From contig NZ_JBIYZW010000003.1 in the NCBI RefSeq assembly GCF_044628455.1, forward strand, positions 786,512-850,511: 64,000 nucleotides of DNA. The letters are read 5' to 3'. Shown piece by piece: positions 48,521-57,207 of the stretch. Both the position numbers and the translations under genes were made by a program. Position 1 is the first letter of the stretch. Every line of letters begins with the position of its first letter. This DNA is from Solirubrum sp044628455 (lineage in GTDB: Bacteria; Bacteroidota; Bacteroidia; Cytophagales; Hymenobacteraceae). Below the pieces are notes generated by a model that saw only the letters and a program-made list of their open reading frames with translations, was not told where the DNA came from and ran no database searches.

Positions 48521-49941
48521 TTTGCCTTAACCGGGTTTGCCGCCGGCGCCGATTCGGCCAGCCGCTGGCCCAGCAGCCGGGCTAGGTCTACGGCCTGCTG
48601 GCGCAGCTCGGGCACGGCCGTCGACTCAAACAGCAGGGGGCGCAGGCTGGGACCCAGGGTAAACAGTTGCTGGGCCGGCTGGCTGTGCACGTCGAGCAGG
48701 GCACCGTACGCGTCGGTGGCAATGCCCAGGCGCATGTGGTCGGGCACCAGCCGGCCAGCGTGGCGCAGGCTGGCTACCAAGGGGTCGGCGAGCTGCTGGT
48801 AGTCCATAAGCGGCCCGGTGCACAATACCACGTGGTCGGCCTGCAGCCAGTGGTGGTCGTGATTGTAGCGCAGCTGCACGCCCAGCTGCTGCTCGCCCCG
48901 CGGCTCGATGTGGCGCACGCGGCCCTTGTGCACCGTAAGCTGGCCGCTGCCGAGCAGTTCGGCCAGCAAAGCGGCGTTCTGCGGCGGGTTGCGGTGGCGC
49001 AGCGTCGACCAGAGATTGGCCAGGTGGCGCACAAACCGCTGCTGCTCGGGCAGCGACCAGGCTGCCCAGATGCGGCCCGAGTCGGGCCGCAGCGCATCGA
49101 GCACCGACCGCCAGTTGTGGCCCTCGGCGGCGGCCAGGGCCACGCGCCGCCGCACGGCGCGCAGGACTTCGCCCACGGTGCCCAGGCCGGCTAGTTCGGC
49201 GGCGTAGAAGCTGGGGTAGGAGGGCGCCGGCGCGGGCAGGTGAGGGGCCGGCCAGCGTCCGTGGCGCGACACGGCTAGTAGGGGGCCGCGGTGGTTCTGG
49301 GTCCGCAGCGCCACCAGGGCGTCCACCGCCGTCAGCCCCGTGCCAATCAGCAAAACCGACGCGTCGGGCTGAATGTCGCGCAGGGCTCCGTAAGTCCAGG
49401 GGTTGGCGTGAAAGCGTGGGTGCTGGGCGTAGCCGTGGTCGGGCCGCACGGGCGCGGGCGGCGGGAAGTTGCCCAGGGCCAGTACCAGGGTGTTCACCTC
49501 GAGGGTGCTGCCATTGCTGAGCTCCAGGTGCACGTTGCCCGTGGGCAGCGGCCGGGCCTGCACGGCCCGCTGCCGCAGCCAGCGCAGCTGCCCGCCGTGG
49601 GCCGTGGGCTCGTGCAAAGCCGCCTGCACCAGGCTTTCGAGGTAGCGGCCGTAGGTTTGCCGGGCACAGAAACCGTGCGGGCAATCGGGCAGGCCCTGCT
49701 CACGCAACCAGTCCACGAAGTGGTTGGGTTGGTCGGGGAAGGCGCTCAGGCCGCTGCTGCGCACGTTCAGCAGCCACTCGGGCCGGTCGTTGCTGTAGGC
49801 GGTGCCCGGCCCCAGCTGTTCGCGTGGCTCCACCATCACCACGTCCAGCGGCCCCACCCCGGCCGGCAAGCGCAGCAGTTGCAGGGCCAGCAAGCTGCCC
49901 GCTACTCCGCCCCCGATAATACCGATGGTTTGCCGCGTCAT
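48502..49941 (-). CDS. FAD/NAD(P)-binding oxidoreductase
   Basis: The ATG at 49941 (MTRQTIGIIGGGVAGSLLAL) opens with an FAD-binding GGGVAG Rossmann motif. Later motifs are GPGTAYSNDRPEWLLNVRSS near residues 45-65, VLALGNFPPPAP near 170, a second Rossmann-like LLIGTGLTAVDALVAL near 215, and LCTGPLMDY near 365. This order matches the NAD_binding_9 proteins related to flavin monooxygenases and hydroxyacylglutathione-type oxidoreductases. Length is 479 residues. The substrate is unknown and the genes nearby do not tell. Confidence 0.75.
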   Translation of the reverse strand: MTRQTIGIIGGGVAGSLLALQLLRLPAGVGPLDVVMVEPREQLGPGTAYSNDRPEWLLNVRSSGLSAFPDQPNHFVDWLREQGLPDCPHGFCARQTYGRYLESLVQAALHEPTAHGGQLRWLRQRAVQARPLPTGNVHLELSNGSTLEVNTLVLALGNFPPPAPVRPDHGYAQHPRFHANPWTYGALRDIQPDASVLLIGTGLTAVDALVALRTQNHRGPLLAVSRHGRWPAPHLPAPAPSYPSFYAAELAGLGTVGEVLRAVRRRVALAAAEGHNWRSVLDALRPDSGRIWAAWSLPEQQRFVRHLANLWSTLRHRNPPQNAALLAELLGSGQLTVHKGRVRHIEPRGEQQLGVQLRYNHDHHWLQADHVVLCTGPLMDYQQLADPLVASLRHAGRLVPDHMRLGIATDAYGALLDVHSQPAQQLFTLGPSLRPLLFESTAVPELRQQAVDLARLLGQRLAESAPAANPVKANGRPLV

Positions 49942-50045
49942 AAGTGAAAAGGCCGAGGCCAGTAAAGCCCCGGCCGGCCGCCCGAAAAACGAAAAAAAAT
50001 CGGACAGCGCCGCGGTGCGCCGTTCATCGGGCGCCGGGGCAGGGG

Positions 50046-51011
50046 CTACAGATACGCGCCGGGCAGCAAAAAGTCGCGCACGTACTCGCCGATGCCATCT
50101 TCGAGGCGCGTAAACGGCCGCGCGTAGCCGATGCTGCGCAGCTTGCTCATGTCGGCCTGGGTGAAATACTGGTAGGTGTCGCGGATGTCCTCGGGCGTGT
50201 CCTTGAAGCGGATATCGGCCGTTTTGCCCAGGGCCACGAAGGTGCTCAGCGCCAGGTCGAGGAAGGTGCGCGCCTCGCCGGTGCCCAGGTTGTAGATGCC
50301 CGAGTTGCGGCGGTGGTGCATCAGAAACGTGCACACGTCGGTCAGGTCGCGCACGTAAATGAAGTCGCGCATCTGCTCGCCGTCGGCGTACTGGGGGTTG
50401 TGCGAGCGAAACAGTTCCATCGTGCCCGTGCGCTGCACCTGCTGGAAGGTGTGGAATATCACCGAAGCCATGCGGCCCTTGTGGTACTCATTGGGGCCGT
50501 ACACGTTGAAAAACTTCAGCCCGGCCCAGAAAAACGGCTTTTCCTGCTGCTGAATGGCCCAGTTGTCGAAGTCATTCTTGGAGTCGCCGTAGGGGTTGAG
50601 CGGGCGCAGCAGGGGCAGCAGGGCCTCGTCGTCGGAGTAGCCCAGGGTGCCCGAGCCGTAGGTGGCGGCCGACGAGGCGTACACCAGCGGCAGCTGGTAG
50701 CGCACGCAGGCCTGCCACATCTGCTTGGAGTAGTTCAGGTTCAGCAGATCGAACACGGCCTTGTCCTGCTCGGCCGTGTCGGTGCGGGCGCCGAGGTGAA
50801 ACACGAACTCCACCTGCTCGTGGTGCTCGTCGAGCCAGGCGAAGAACTCGTTGCGGTCCACGTACTCGCGCAGGTGCTTGCCCTGCAGGTTGGGCAGCTT
50901 CTTCTCCACCGAGAAGTTGTCTACCACCACCACGTCGTTGAAGCCGTCGGCGTTGAGCCGGCTCACCATGCAGCTGCCAATGAAGCCGGCTGCGCCCGTC
51001 ACGATAATCAT
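50046..51011 (-). CDS. hldD: ADP-L-glycero-D-manno-heptose 6-epimerase
   Basis: The ATG at 51011 (MIIVTGAAGFIGSCMVSRLN) opens an extended short-chain dehydrogenase with the NADP-binding TGAAGFIGS. The catalytic tyrosine lies in NPYGDSKNDFD near residue 140, and EQMRDFIYVRDL near 215 is typical of HldD. The enzyme converts ADP-glycero-manno-heptose to the L,D form used in the core of lipopolysaccharide. Length is 321 residues, close to the usual 310-330. An lpxB gene lies 3 kb downstream. Confidence 0.85.
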   Translation of the reverse strand: MIIVTGAAGFIGSCMVSRLNADGFNDVVVVDNFSVEKKLPNLQGKHLREYVDRNEFFAWLDEHHEQVEFVFHLGARTDTAEQDKAVFDLLNLNYSKQMWQACVRYQLPLVYASSAATYGSGTLGYSDDEALLPLLRPLNPYGDSKNDFDNWAIQQQEKPFFWAGLKFFNVYGPNEYHKGRMASVIFHTFQQVQRTGTMELFRSHNPQYADGEQMRDFIYVRDLTDVCTFLMHHRRNSGIYNLGTGEARTFLDLALSTFVALGKTADIRFKDTPEDIRDTYQYFTQADMSKLRSIGYARPFTRLEDGIGEYVRDFLLPGAYL

Positions 51012-51115
51012 AAGCTCAGAGTTGGGTCTGTGCCGCGAAGTACGCAGTTTCCGGCCGGAGGTCGTGCGGCGCAGCTGCTTTCGGGGCCGCAGCGGGCTGA
51101 ACAAGGCCGGCTATC

Positions 51116-51123
51116 TACCTTTG
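51116..51123 (+). promoter_or_regulatory. TACCTTTG promoter element close to the btuF-like start
   Basis: TACCTTTG matches the Bacteroidetes -7 box TAnnTTTG and ends 9 nt before the ATG at 51132. No clear -33 TTG was found at the usual spacing. If used, the transcript would have almost no 5' leader. Confidence 0.45.
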
Positions 51124-51131
51124 CCCTCCTC

Positions 51132-52022
51132 ATGCGTCCCTACTTTCTGCTGCTGCTTTCCGCGCTGCTGGCCTGCTCGGGCCCGGCCGACCCGCCCGCC
51201 AACCCGCCGGCCACCCGCCAAACCGTGCGCGACGATCTGGGCCGTAGCGTGACGCTGCCTACCCGGCCCCGCCGCATCATGGCCCTGGCCGCCTCCATGA
51301 CGGAAATGCTCTACGCCGTGGCCGACACGGCCACCATCGTGGGGCGTACCCAGGTGTGCGACTTCCCGGCTGCCGCGCGCCGCAAGCCCGTGGTGAGCAG
51401 CTACCCACTTGATTTCGAGACGCTACTGGCCCTACGCCCCGACGTGGTGTTCACCGTGGAGGGCATCACCAGCCCGGCCGACGCGGCCCGTCTGCAGCAG
51501 CTCGGCATTCCGGTGTACTACCAGACCTACCGCACCGTGCCCGACATCTTCCGCGGCCTGCGCGACCTGGGCCGCCTGCTGGGCCGGCCCAGGCAGGCGC
51601 AGCAACTCACCGATTCCCTGCAGGCCGAGCTGGGCCAGCTGACTGCCGCCCCAGTCGCCCGGCCGCCGCGCGTGCTGGCCATTACCTGGCTCGACCCCAT
51701 CTACGCCTACGGCCACAACACGCTGTTTACCGATAAAATCCGGCTGGCCGGCGGCCAGAATGCCCTGCAGCAAACCTTTCCGCAACCCTACCCGGCCCTC
51801 ACCCGCGAGTACATCCTGCAACTCAATCCCGCGGTGCTCATCGGCGGTAGTTTCGGCAAGCTCGACAGCACCTTCTTCCGCATGTATCCCGAGTTGAAGC
51901 GCATCGAGGCCTACCGCACGCGGCGCGTCTTTGCCATTACCGGCGACCTGATGGAGCGCCCCGGTCCGCGGGTACTGGAGTCGGTGCGGGAGCTGCAACG
52001 CCTGCTGGCCAGCCAGCCATGA
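51132..52022 (+). CDS. ABC transporter substrate-binding lipoprotein, BtuF-like
   Basis: The 296-aa protein starts MRPYFLLLLSALLACSGPAD, a lipoprotein signal with lipobox LLAC. The mature part has RDDLGRSVTLPTRPRRIMAL, the usual start of BtuF/FecB-type binding proteins, and LLALRPDVVFTVEGITSPAD near residues 95-120. It likely binds vitamin B12, haem or a siderophore in the periplasm and hands it to the permease encoded downstream, whose start overlaps its stop as ATGA. No ATPase gene is nearby, so the ATP-binding subunit must be encoded elsewhere. Confidence 0.8.
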   Translation: MRPYFLLLLSALLACSGPADPPANPPATRQTVRDDLGRSVTLPTRPRRIMALAASMTEMLYAVADTATIVGRTQVCDFPAAARRKPVVSSYPLDFETLLALRPDVVFTVEGITSPADAARLQQLGIPVYYQTYRTVPDIFRGLRDLGRLLGRPRQAQQLTDSLQAELGQLTAAPVARPPRVLAITWLDPIYAYGHNTLFTDKIRLAGGQNALQQTFPQPYPALTREYILQLNPAVLIGGSFGKLDSTFFRMYPELKRIEAYRTRRVFAITGDLMERPGPRVLESVRELQRLLASQP

Positions 52023-53023
52023 GCGGCCGGGCCGCGCTGGTGCTGGGGCTGACGCTGCTGGTGGCGGCCGCGCTGCTGGTGGCCGGTATGCGCGTGGGCA
52101 GCGTAGCCGGCGCCGATTACGCTACCCTGCTGCGGGCCCTGCACCACTTCGACGCCACCAACCCCGCGCACGTGGTGTTGCTGGAGCTGCGCCTGCCGCG
52201 GCTGCTGCTGGCTCTGCTGGCCGGCGGCGGACTGGCCTTGAGCGGTTACCTGATGCAGACCATGGTCAATAACCCATTGGCCGATCCTTACCTGCTGGGC
52301 ACGGCCTCGGGCGCTTCCCTGGGGGCGCTCATCACCGGCATTCTGCTGCCGGCCAGCAGTGCCATCACGCCCTGGGTACTGCCGCTGTCGGGCCTGGCGG
52401 GGGCCACGGGGGCCACGCTGCTGGTTATTGCCATTGGCTCGCGGCGCGGGCAACTGGTGCCCACCCAGCTGATTCTGGCCGGCGTGGCGGTGGCGTCGCT
52501 GCTCAACGCCCTGGGCGGGCTCATCACCTTTCAGGCCCAGACCGACTCGCAGCTGCGCGCGGCGGTGTCGTGGGCGCTGGGCAGCCTGGAGCGGGCGGGC
52601 TGGCCGCTGCTGGCCGGACCGGCGGTGGCCGTGGGGCTGGGGCTGGTACTGGCCCTGGCGCTGCAGCGTCACCTGCACGTGCTGCTGCTGGGCGAGGAGC
52701 GGGCCGCCACCCTGGGCCTAAACGTGGGGCGCACCCGCTGGATTCTGCTGCTGACCGCCTCGGGCATTACGGCCGGGGTGGTGGCGCTGTGCGGGCCACT
52801 AGGCTTCGTGGGGCTGATCATTCCTCACGCCACGCGGGGGCTGCTGGGCGTCACGGGACGGCTAAATCTGGTATTCTGCACCCTGCTGGGCGGCACGTTT
52901 CTGCTGGCCTGCGACCTGCTGGCCCGCTTGTTGTACCCGCCCGCCGGCCTGCCCGTAGGCCTGATTACCGCCCTGTTCGGCGTACCGTTCTTCGTATATT
53001 TGCTGCGTAAAAAAGGGGCTTAG
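52019..53023 (+). CDS. FecCD-family permease, BtuC-like
   Basis: The 334-aa protein has about nine to ten hydrophobic segments and the family motifs LRLPRLLLALLAGGGLALSG and QTMVNNPLADPYLLGTASGA, then GFVGLIIPHATRG near residue 260. It forms the membrane channel for cobalamin, haem or iron-chelate import. It overlaps the binding protein gene by 4 nt. The likely substrate is the same as for the partner; it cannot be told from sequence alone. Confidence 0.85.
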   Translation: MSGRAALVLGLTLLVAAALLVAGMRVGSVAGADYATLLRALHHFDATNPAHVVLLELRLPRLLLALLAGGGLALSGYLMQTMVNNPLADPYLLGTASGASLGALITGILLPASSAITPWVLPLSGLAGATGATLLVIAIGSRRGQLVPTQLILAGVAVASLLNALGGLITFQAQTDSQLRAAVSWALGSLERAGWPLLAGPAVAVGLGLVLALALQRHLHVLLLGEERAATLGLNVGRTRWILLLTASGITAGVVALCGPLGFVGLIIPHATRGLLGVTGRLNLVFCTLLGGTFLLACDLLARLLYPPAGLPVGLITALFGVPFFVYLLRKKGA

Positions 53024-53034
53024 GGTCTCGGGGT

Positions 53035-53100
53035 CTTGGGGCTTGGCTGTCGGTCTGGCTGCCAAGCCCCAAGCCCCCAAGCCCCCAAGTTCCCAAGCCC
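53035..53100. repeat. Inverted repeat followed by tandem CAAGCCCC units
   Basis: Perfect 13-bp arms CTTGGGGCTTGGC (53035-53047) and GCCAAGCCCCAAG (53061-53073) surround 13 nt. Then AAGCCCCC or AAGTTCCC recurs about every 9 bp up to 53102. It lies between the permease and queD. Confidence 0.7.
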
Positions 53101-53107
53101 CCACTCA

Positions 53108-53652
53108 ATGATTTACATCAGTCGCCAGGAGCACTTCAACGCGGCTCATAAGCTCTACAACCCAGCCTGGAGCGAGGAGCGCAACAAGGAGGTGTTCGGG
53201 CCCTGCGCCAATGCCAACTGGCACGGCCACAACTACGACCTGATTGTGACGGTGAAAGGCCTGCCCGACCCCGACNGCTCTACAACCCAGCCTGGAGCGA
53301 GGAGCGCAACAAGGAGGTGTTCGGGCCCTGCGCCAATGCCAACTGGCACGGCCACAACTACGACCTGATTGTGACGGTGAAAGGCCTGCCCGACCCCGAC
53401 ACCGGCTTCGTGGTCGACCTGAAGGCGCTCAGCACCCTCATCCGCGAGCATATCATCCGCCACGTCGACCACAAGAACCTCAACCTCGACGTGCCCTTCA
53501 TGGCCGGCAAGCTGGCCAGCACCGAAAACCTGGCGTTGGCCTTCTGGGAAATTCTGCAGCGCGAGTTGCCCGCTATTACCCGCACGGCCCAGCTGCACGG
53601 CATCAAGATTTACGAAACGCCCCGCAACTTCGTCGAGTACTACGGCGAGTAG
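53108..53652 (+). CDS. queD: 6-carboxytetrahydropterin synthase (QueD), reading frame broken by an assembly join
   Basis: As written the frame is interrupted, but removing one copy of a 124-nt duplication and the N at 53276 restores a 139-aa protein: MIYISRQEHFNAAHKLYNPA with the zinc His in HFNAAH, FGPCANANWHGHNYDL with catalytic Cys and two further His, and DLKALSTLIREHIIRHVDHK, the usual length for QueD. The enzyme makes 6-carboxytetrahydropterin for queuosine synthesis; the family also includes 6-pyruvoyltetrahydropterin synthase. It is most likely an intact gene with an assembly error, not a pseudogene. Confidence 0.8.
53152..53400. other. Assembly artefact: 124-nt exact duplication separated by one N
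   Basis: 53152-53275 and 53277-53400 are identical over 124 nt and meet at the single N at 53276. This is what remains when two contig ends with an undetected overlap are joined. The extra 125 nt shifts the queD frame. Confidence 0.92.
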
Positions 53653-53654
53653 TC

Positions 53655-53761
53655 ATTTAACATTTATCAATTAGCATTTATCAGCTGCCCGGTTGCCGGA
53701 AAGTACGGGCCGGTAAGCTGCTGAAAGTGACCTGATAAATGATAAATGTTAATTGATCAAT
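53655..53761. repeat. Palindromic intergenic element between queD and lpxB
   Basis: Outer arms about 30 nt long (53655-53684 and 53732-53761) are imperfect inverted repeats sharing AACATTTATC and CATTTATCAG. Inside, TCAGC and GCTGA pair further. The whole 107-nt stretch could form a long hairpin and is more AT-rich at its ends than the surroundings. Confidence 0.6.
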
Positions 53762-53767
53762 GAGCAG

Positions 53768-54877
53768 ATGAAATACTACGTCATTGCCGGCGAGCGGTCC
53801 GGCGACTTCCACGCGGCCCGGCTCATGCGGGCGCTCAAGCAGCAGGACGCGCAGGCCGAATTCCGCTGCTGGGGCGGCGACCTGATGCAGGCCGAGGGCG
53901 GCACCCTGGTGCACCACTACCAGGAAATGGCCATCATGGGCTTTCTGGAGGCGGCCACCAGCGTATTCCGGTTTCGGCGCTTTCTGAAGGAGTGCCAGCA
54001 AGACTTGCTGGCGTACAAGCCCGACGTGCTGATTCTGGTGGACTATGCCGGCTTCAACATGCGCGTGGCCCGCTTCGCCAAGGAGCACAACCTGAAGGTG
54101 TTCTACTACATCTCGCCCAAAATATGGGCCTGGAACCAGGGCCGCGTGCACAAGGTGAAAGCCCTGGTCGACAAGATGTTCGTGATTCTGCCCTTCGAGC
54201 GGGAGTTCTACCAGCGCTTTGGCTACGAGGTCGACTACATCGGCAACCCCACGGCCGACGCGGTGTACGAGCACGAAGCCGACGACGACTTCTTTCAGCG
54301 CAACAGCCTCGACCCTGAGCGGCCCATTATTGCGGTGCTGCCCGGCTCGCGCAAGCAGGAAATCGAGGAAATGCTCTTCGAGATGCTGCGCATTCTGCCG
54401 CCCTTCTACGATTATCAGTTTGTGGTGGCGGGCGTGAAAAACCTTGATGCTAATTACTACGCGCACTTCGAGCGCAACAACGTGCGCATCATCTTCGAGC
54501 AGACCTACGATTTGCTGCGCCACGCCAAGGCCGCGCTGGTCACCAGCGGCACCGCCACCCTCGAAACTGCCCTGTTCGACGTGCCGCAGGTGGTGTGCTA
54601 CCGCACCAGCGCCATTTCCTACCAGATCGGCAAGGCCGTCATCAAGGTGCCCTACATCTCGCTGGTCAATCTCATTGCCGGCCGCGAAGTGGTGAAGGAG
54701 CTGATTCAAAGCAACTTCACCGCCCGTAATCTGGTCGACGAGCTGCACCGCGTGCTCGACGACGAGCAGTACATTGCCCAGGTGAAGGCCGGCTACGCCG
54801 ACATCCGCGAGAAGCTCGGCCGCACCAACGCCGCCGAAAAAGCCGCCGAGCTAATGGTGGGGTATCTGAAAAAATAA
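53768..54877 (+). CDS. lpxB: Lipid-A-disaccharide synthase
   Basis: The ATG at 53768 (MKYYVIAGERSGDFHAARLM) is chosen over a TTG five codons upstream. The 369-aa protein has the GT19 features: GERSGDFHA at the N-terminus, MAIMGFLEAA near residue 55, YISPKIWAWNQGR near 115, and VLPGSRKQEIEEML near 190. It joins UDP-diacylglucosamine and lipid X to form the lipid A disaccharide in the inner membrane. Length and motifs are normal. The convergent terminator at 54904-54939 separates it from clpX. Confidence 0.92.
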   Translation: MKYYVIAGERSGDFHAARLMRALKQQDAQAEFRCWGGDLMQAEGGTLVHHYQEMAIMGFLEAATSVFRFRRFLKECQQDLLAYKPDVLILVDYAGFNMRVARFAKEHNLKVFYYISPKIWAWNQGRVHKVKALVDKMFVILPFEREFYQRFGYEVDYIGNPTADAVYEHEADDDFFQRNSLDPERPIIAVLPGSRKQEIEEMLFEMLRILPPFYDYQFVVAGVKNLDANYYAHFERNNVRIIFEQTYDLLRHAKAALVTSGTATLETALFDVPQVVCYRTSAISYQIGKAVIKVPYISLVNLIAGREVVKELIQSNFTARNLVDELHRVLDDEQYIAQVKAGYADIREKLGRTNAAEKAAELMVGYLKK

Positions 54878-54903
54878 CCCGACCAGCCGCTGCGGCTGAA
54901 ACC

Positions 54904-54939
54904 AAAAAGCCCCGCCGGATGCGTCCGGCGGGGCTTTTT
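54904..54939. terminator. Bidirectional terminator between lpxB and clpX
   Basis: Perfect 16-bp arms AAAAAGCCCCGCCGGA (54904-54919) and TCCGGCGGGGCTTTTT (54924-54939) with a 4-nt loop provide T runs in both directions between convergent genes. Confidence 0.92.
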
Positions 54940-54955
54940 GTTGGTTAGGGGAGGC

Positions 54956-56182
54956 TTAGGCTGCCCGCAACTGCTTCAGCGGCGACTTCTCGAACTTCTC
55001 CTGGGCGTACTCCAGGTCGATAACCAGCTCCGTCACGTCGGTGGCCGAGGGCATGTCGAACATGGCGTCGGTCATGATGCTTTCGCAGATGGAGCGCAGA
55101 CCCCGGGCACCCAAGCGGTACTCGTCGGCTTTGTCGACGATGTAGTCCAGCGCAGCGTCGGAGAAAGTCAGTTCGATGCCCTCCATCTCGAACAGGCGGT
55201 TGTACTGCTTCAGAATGGAGTTCTTGGGCTCGGTCAGAATCAGGCGCAGGGTGGCTTTGTCGAGCGGGTTCAGGTGGGTGAGCACCGGCAGGCGGCCGAT
55301 GAGCTCGGGAATGAGGCCGAACTGCTTCAGATCCTGGGCCGTGATGTAGCGCAGGAAGTTGTTGGTATCCACCTTGTCTTCGAGCATGGTCTTGGCGAAG
55401 CCCAGCGGCTTGGTGTTCAGGCGGCTCTTGATGATGCGGTCGATGCCCACAAAGGCGCCGCCGCAGATGAACAGGATGTTCTCCGTGTTCACCGTAATCA
55501 TCTTCTGCTCGGGGTGCTTGCGGCCGCCGTGGGGCGGCACGTTCACCGTGGTGCCTTCCAGCAGCTTCAGCATGGCCTGCTGCACGCCCTCGCCGCTCAC
55601 GTCGCGGGTAATGCTGGGGTTGTCGCTCTTGCGGGCAATCTTGTCGACCTCGTCGATGTACACGATGCCGCGCTCGGCCGCTTCCACGTTGTAGTCGGCG
55701 GCCTGCAGCAGGCGCGTCAGAATGCTTTCCACATCCTCGCCCACGTAGCCGGCTTCGGTGAGCACCGTGGCATCGGCAATGCAGAAGGGGACCTGCAGCA
55801 CCGAGGCCAGCATTTTGGCCAGGAAGGTTTTGCCGGTGCCGGTTTCGCCCACCATAATGATGTTCGATTTCTCGATCGTGACCTCGTCCTTGGTAGTGGG
55901 TTTCTGCATCAGGCGCTTGTAGTGGTTGTACACCGCCACACTGAGTACCTTTTTGGCTTCATCCTGACCTACCACGTACTGGTCGAGGTATTCCTTCATC
56001 TCGCGGGGCTTCACGAGGTTGAATTTGGGCGTCTTGGTGTTCGAACGAATCTTGTTCTCTTCGTTCAGAATTTGCTGCGCCTGGCCCACGCAACGCTCAC
56101 AGATGTGGGCGTTGATGCCGGAAATCATGATGGAAACCTCGCGCTTGCTTTTGCCGCAAAACGAGCAGGTGATATCTGCCAT
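54956..56182 (-). CDS. clpX: ClpX, ATPase subunit of the ClpXP protease
   Basis: The ATG at 56182 (MADITCSFCGKSKREVSIMI) gives 408 residues. An N-terminal zinc domain has Cys6, Cys9, Cys28 and Cys31. The AAA+ core has Walker A GETGTGKT near residue 112, Walker B IVYIDEVDKI near 175, and the RYITAQDLKQFGLIPELIGR stretch with the sensor and pore loops. It unfolds tagged proteins and feeds them to ClpP, encoded immediately upstream in the same direction. Length is normal. Confidence 0.95.
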   Translation of the reverse strand: MADITCSFCGKSKREVSIMISGINAHICERCVGQAQQILNEENKIRSNTKTPKFNLVKPREMKEYLDQYVVGQDEAKKVLSVAVYNHYKRLMQKPTTKDEVTIEKSNIIMVGETGTGKTFLAKMLASVLQVPFCIADATVLTEAGYVGEDVESILTRLLQAADYNVEAAERGIVYIDEVDKIARKSDNPSITRDVSGEGVQQAMLKLLEGTTVNVPPHGGRKHPEQKMITVNTENILFICGGAFVGIDRIIKSRLNTKPLGFAKTMLEDKVDTNNFLRYITAQDLKQFGLIPELIGRLPVLTHLNPLDKATLRLILTEPKNSILKQYNRLFEMEGIELTFSDAALDYIVDKADEYRLGARGLRSICESIMTDAMFDMPSATDVTELVIDLEYAQEKFEKSPLKQLRAA

Positions 56183-56238
56183 TGCTGAAGAGTCGGAATT
56201 CAAAGGGTAATTCGCCGGAGGAAAAATTCCCGCGGGGC

Positions 56239-56246
56239 CAAAGGTA
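56239..56246 (-). promoter_or_regulatory. TACCTTTG element upstream of clpX
   Basis: Minus strand TACCTTTG (complement of CAAAGGTA) lies about 57 nt before the clpX start. A second near match, TACCCTTTG, is closer to the start, near 56210. No clear -33 box was found. Confidence 0.45.
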
Positions 56247-56370
56247 CGAAATGCCAAACGCCCTCCCGGCGAAAAAAAGTGCCGGGCCCTGGCGTTTCTC
56301 CCTATAAGAACAAATGCCCGCCCCCGGAGTTGCAAGCCGGAAGCGGGCACATTGTTAAATAGTTACGCGG

Positions 56371-57075
56371 CTATTTTTCGGTGGTGTGACGCTCCAGCAC
56401 TTCGTCGATGATGCCGTATTCCTTGGCTTCGTCGGCGCGCATCCAGTAGTCGCGGTCGGAGTTGTCGTGCACTTCCTGGTAGGTTTTGCCGGTGTGCTTG
56501 GCCAGGATGTCGTAGAGCTCTTTCTTGAGCTTGAGAATTTCGCGGGCCGTAATTTCGATATCCGACGACTGGCCTTGCGCGCCGCCCGAGGGCTGGTGAA
56601 TCATGACGCGGGCGTGGGGCAGGGCCGAGCGTTTGTTTTTGGCCCCGCCGGCCAGCAGCACGGCGCCCATGGAGGCGGCCAGGCCGGTGCAGATGGTGGC
56701 CACGTCGGGACCCACGTACTGCATGGTGTCATAGATGCCCAGGCCGGCGTATACCGAGCCGCCGGGCGAGTTGATGTAGAGCAGGATGTCCTTCTTGGCG
56801 TCGGCCGACTCGAGGAACAGCAGCTGGGCCGTGATGATGTTGGCAATGTAGTCGTCGACCGGCGTGCCCAGGAACACGATGCGGTCCATGATCAGGCGCG
56901 AGAACACGTCGATTTCGGCGAAGCGCGTGGGGCGCTCTTCAATCACCGAGCGCGTCATGCCCGTGACGAAATGGCGGCTCTGGCCTTCAATGTGGTGCAG
57001 GTACTGGTCGACGCCCAGGCCGTTGAGACCCTGGCCCTTGACGGCGAATTTGCGGAATTCCTGTTTGTTCAGCAT
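56371..57075 (-). CDS. clpP: ClpP, proteolytic subunit of Clp protease
   Basis: The ATG at 57075 (MLNKQEFRKFAVKGQGLNGL) gives 234 residues. The catalytic Ser135 lies in GLAASMGAVLL and His160 in ARVMIHQP; the Asp lies near 209. The N-terminal extension is typical of Bacteroidetes ClpP. It forms a double heptamer that degrades substrates delivered by ClpX. Gene order tig, clpP, clpX on one strand is conserved in many bacteria; here a terminator separates tig from clpP. Confidence 0.95.
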   Translation of the reverse strand: MLNKQEFRKFAVKGQGLNGLGVDQYLHHIEGQSRHFVTGMTRSVIEERPTRFAEIDVFSRLIMDRIVFLGTPVDDYIANIITAQLLFLESADAKKDILLYINSPGGSVYAGLGIYDTMQYVGPDVATICTGLAASMGAVLLAGGAKNKRSALPHARVMIHQPSGGAQGQSSDIEITAREILKLKKELYDILAKHTGKTYQEVHDNSDRDYWMRADEAKEYGIIDEVLERHTTEK

Positions 57076-57145
57076 GTGACTGACTGCAGTAGGAGAGAGG
57101 ATTGGTTGGGACGAGATGAAACGGCAAACGCCGGCTAAAGGCCAC

Positions 57146-57182
57146 AAAAAAGCCCTTACTCCGACGAAGTAAGGGCTTTTTT
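57146..57182. terminator. Bidirectional terminator between tig and clpP
   Basis: Arms AAAAAAGCCCTTACT (57146-57160) and AGTAAGGGCTTTTTT (57168-57182) with a 7-nt loop. It ends the trigger factor transcript, so clpP must have its own promoter. Confidence 0.9.
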
Positions 57183-57207
57183 GCAGGGAACCAACCCGCG
57201 GCGGAAA

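Noticed and set aside
53108..53652. queD as a true pseudogene or two overlapping genes
   Set aside because: The break coincides with an exact duplication and an N, and removing one copy restores a normal-length enzyme with all ligands.
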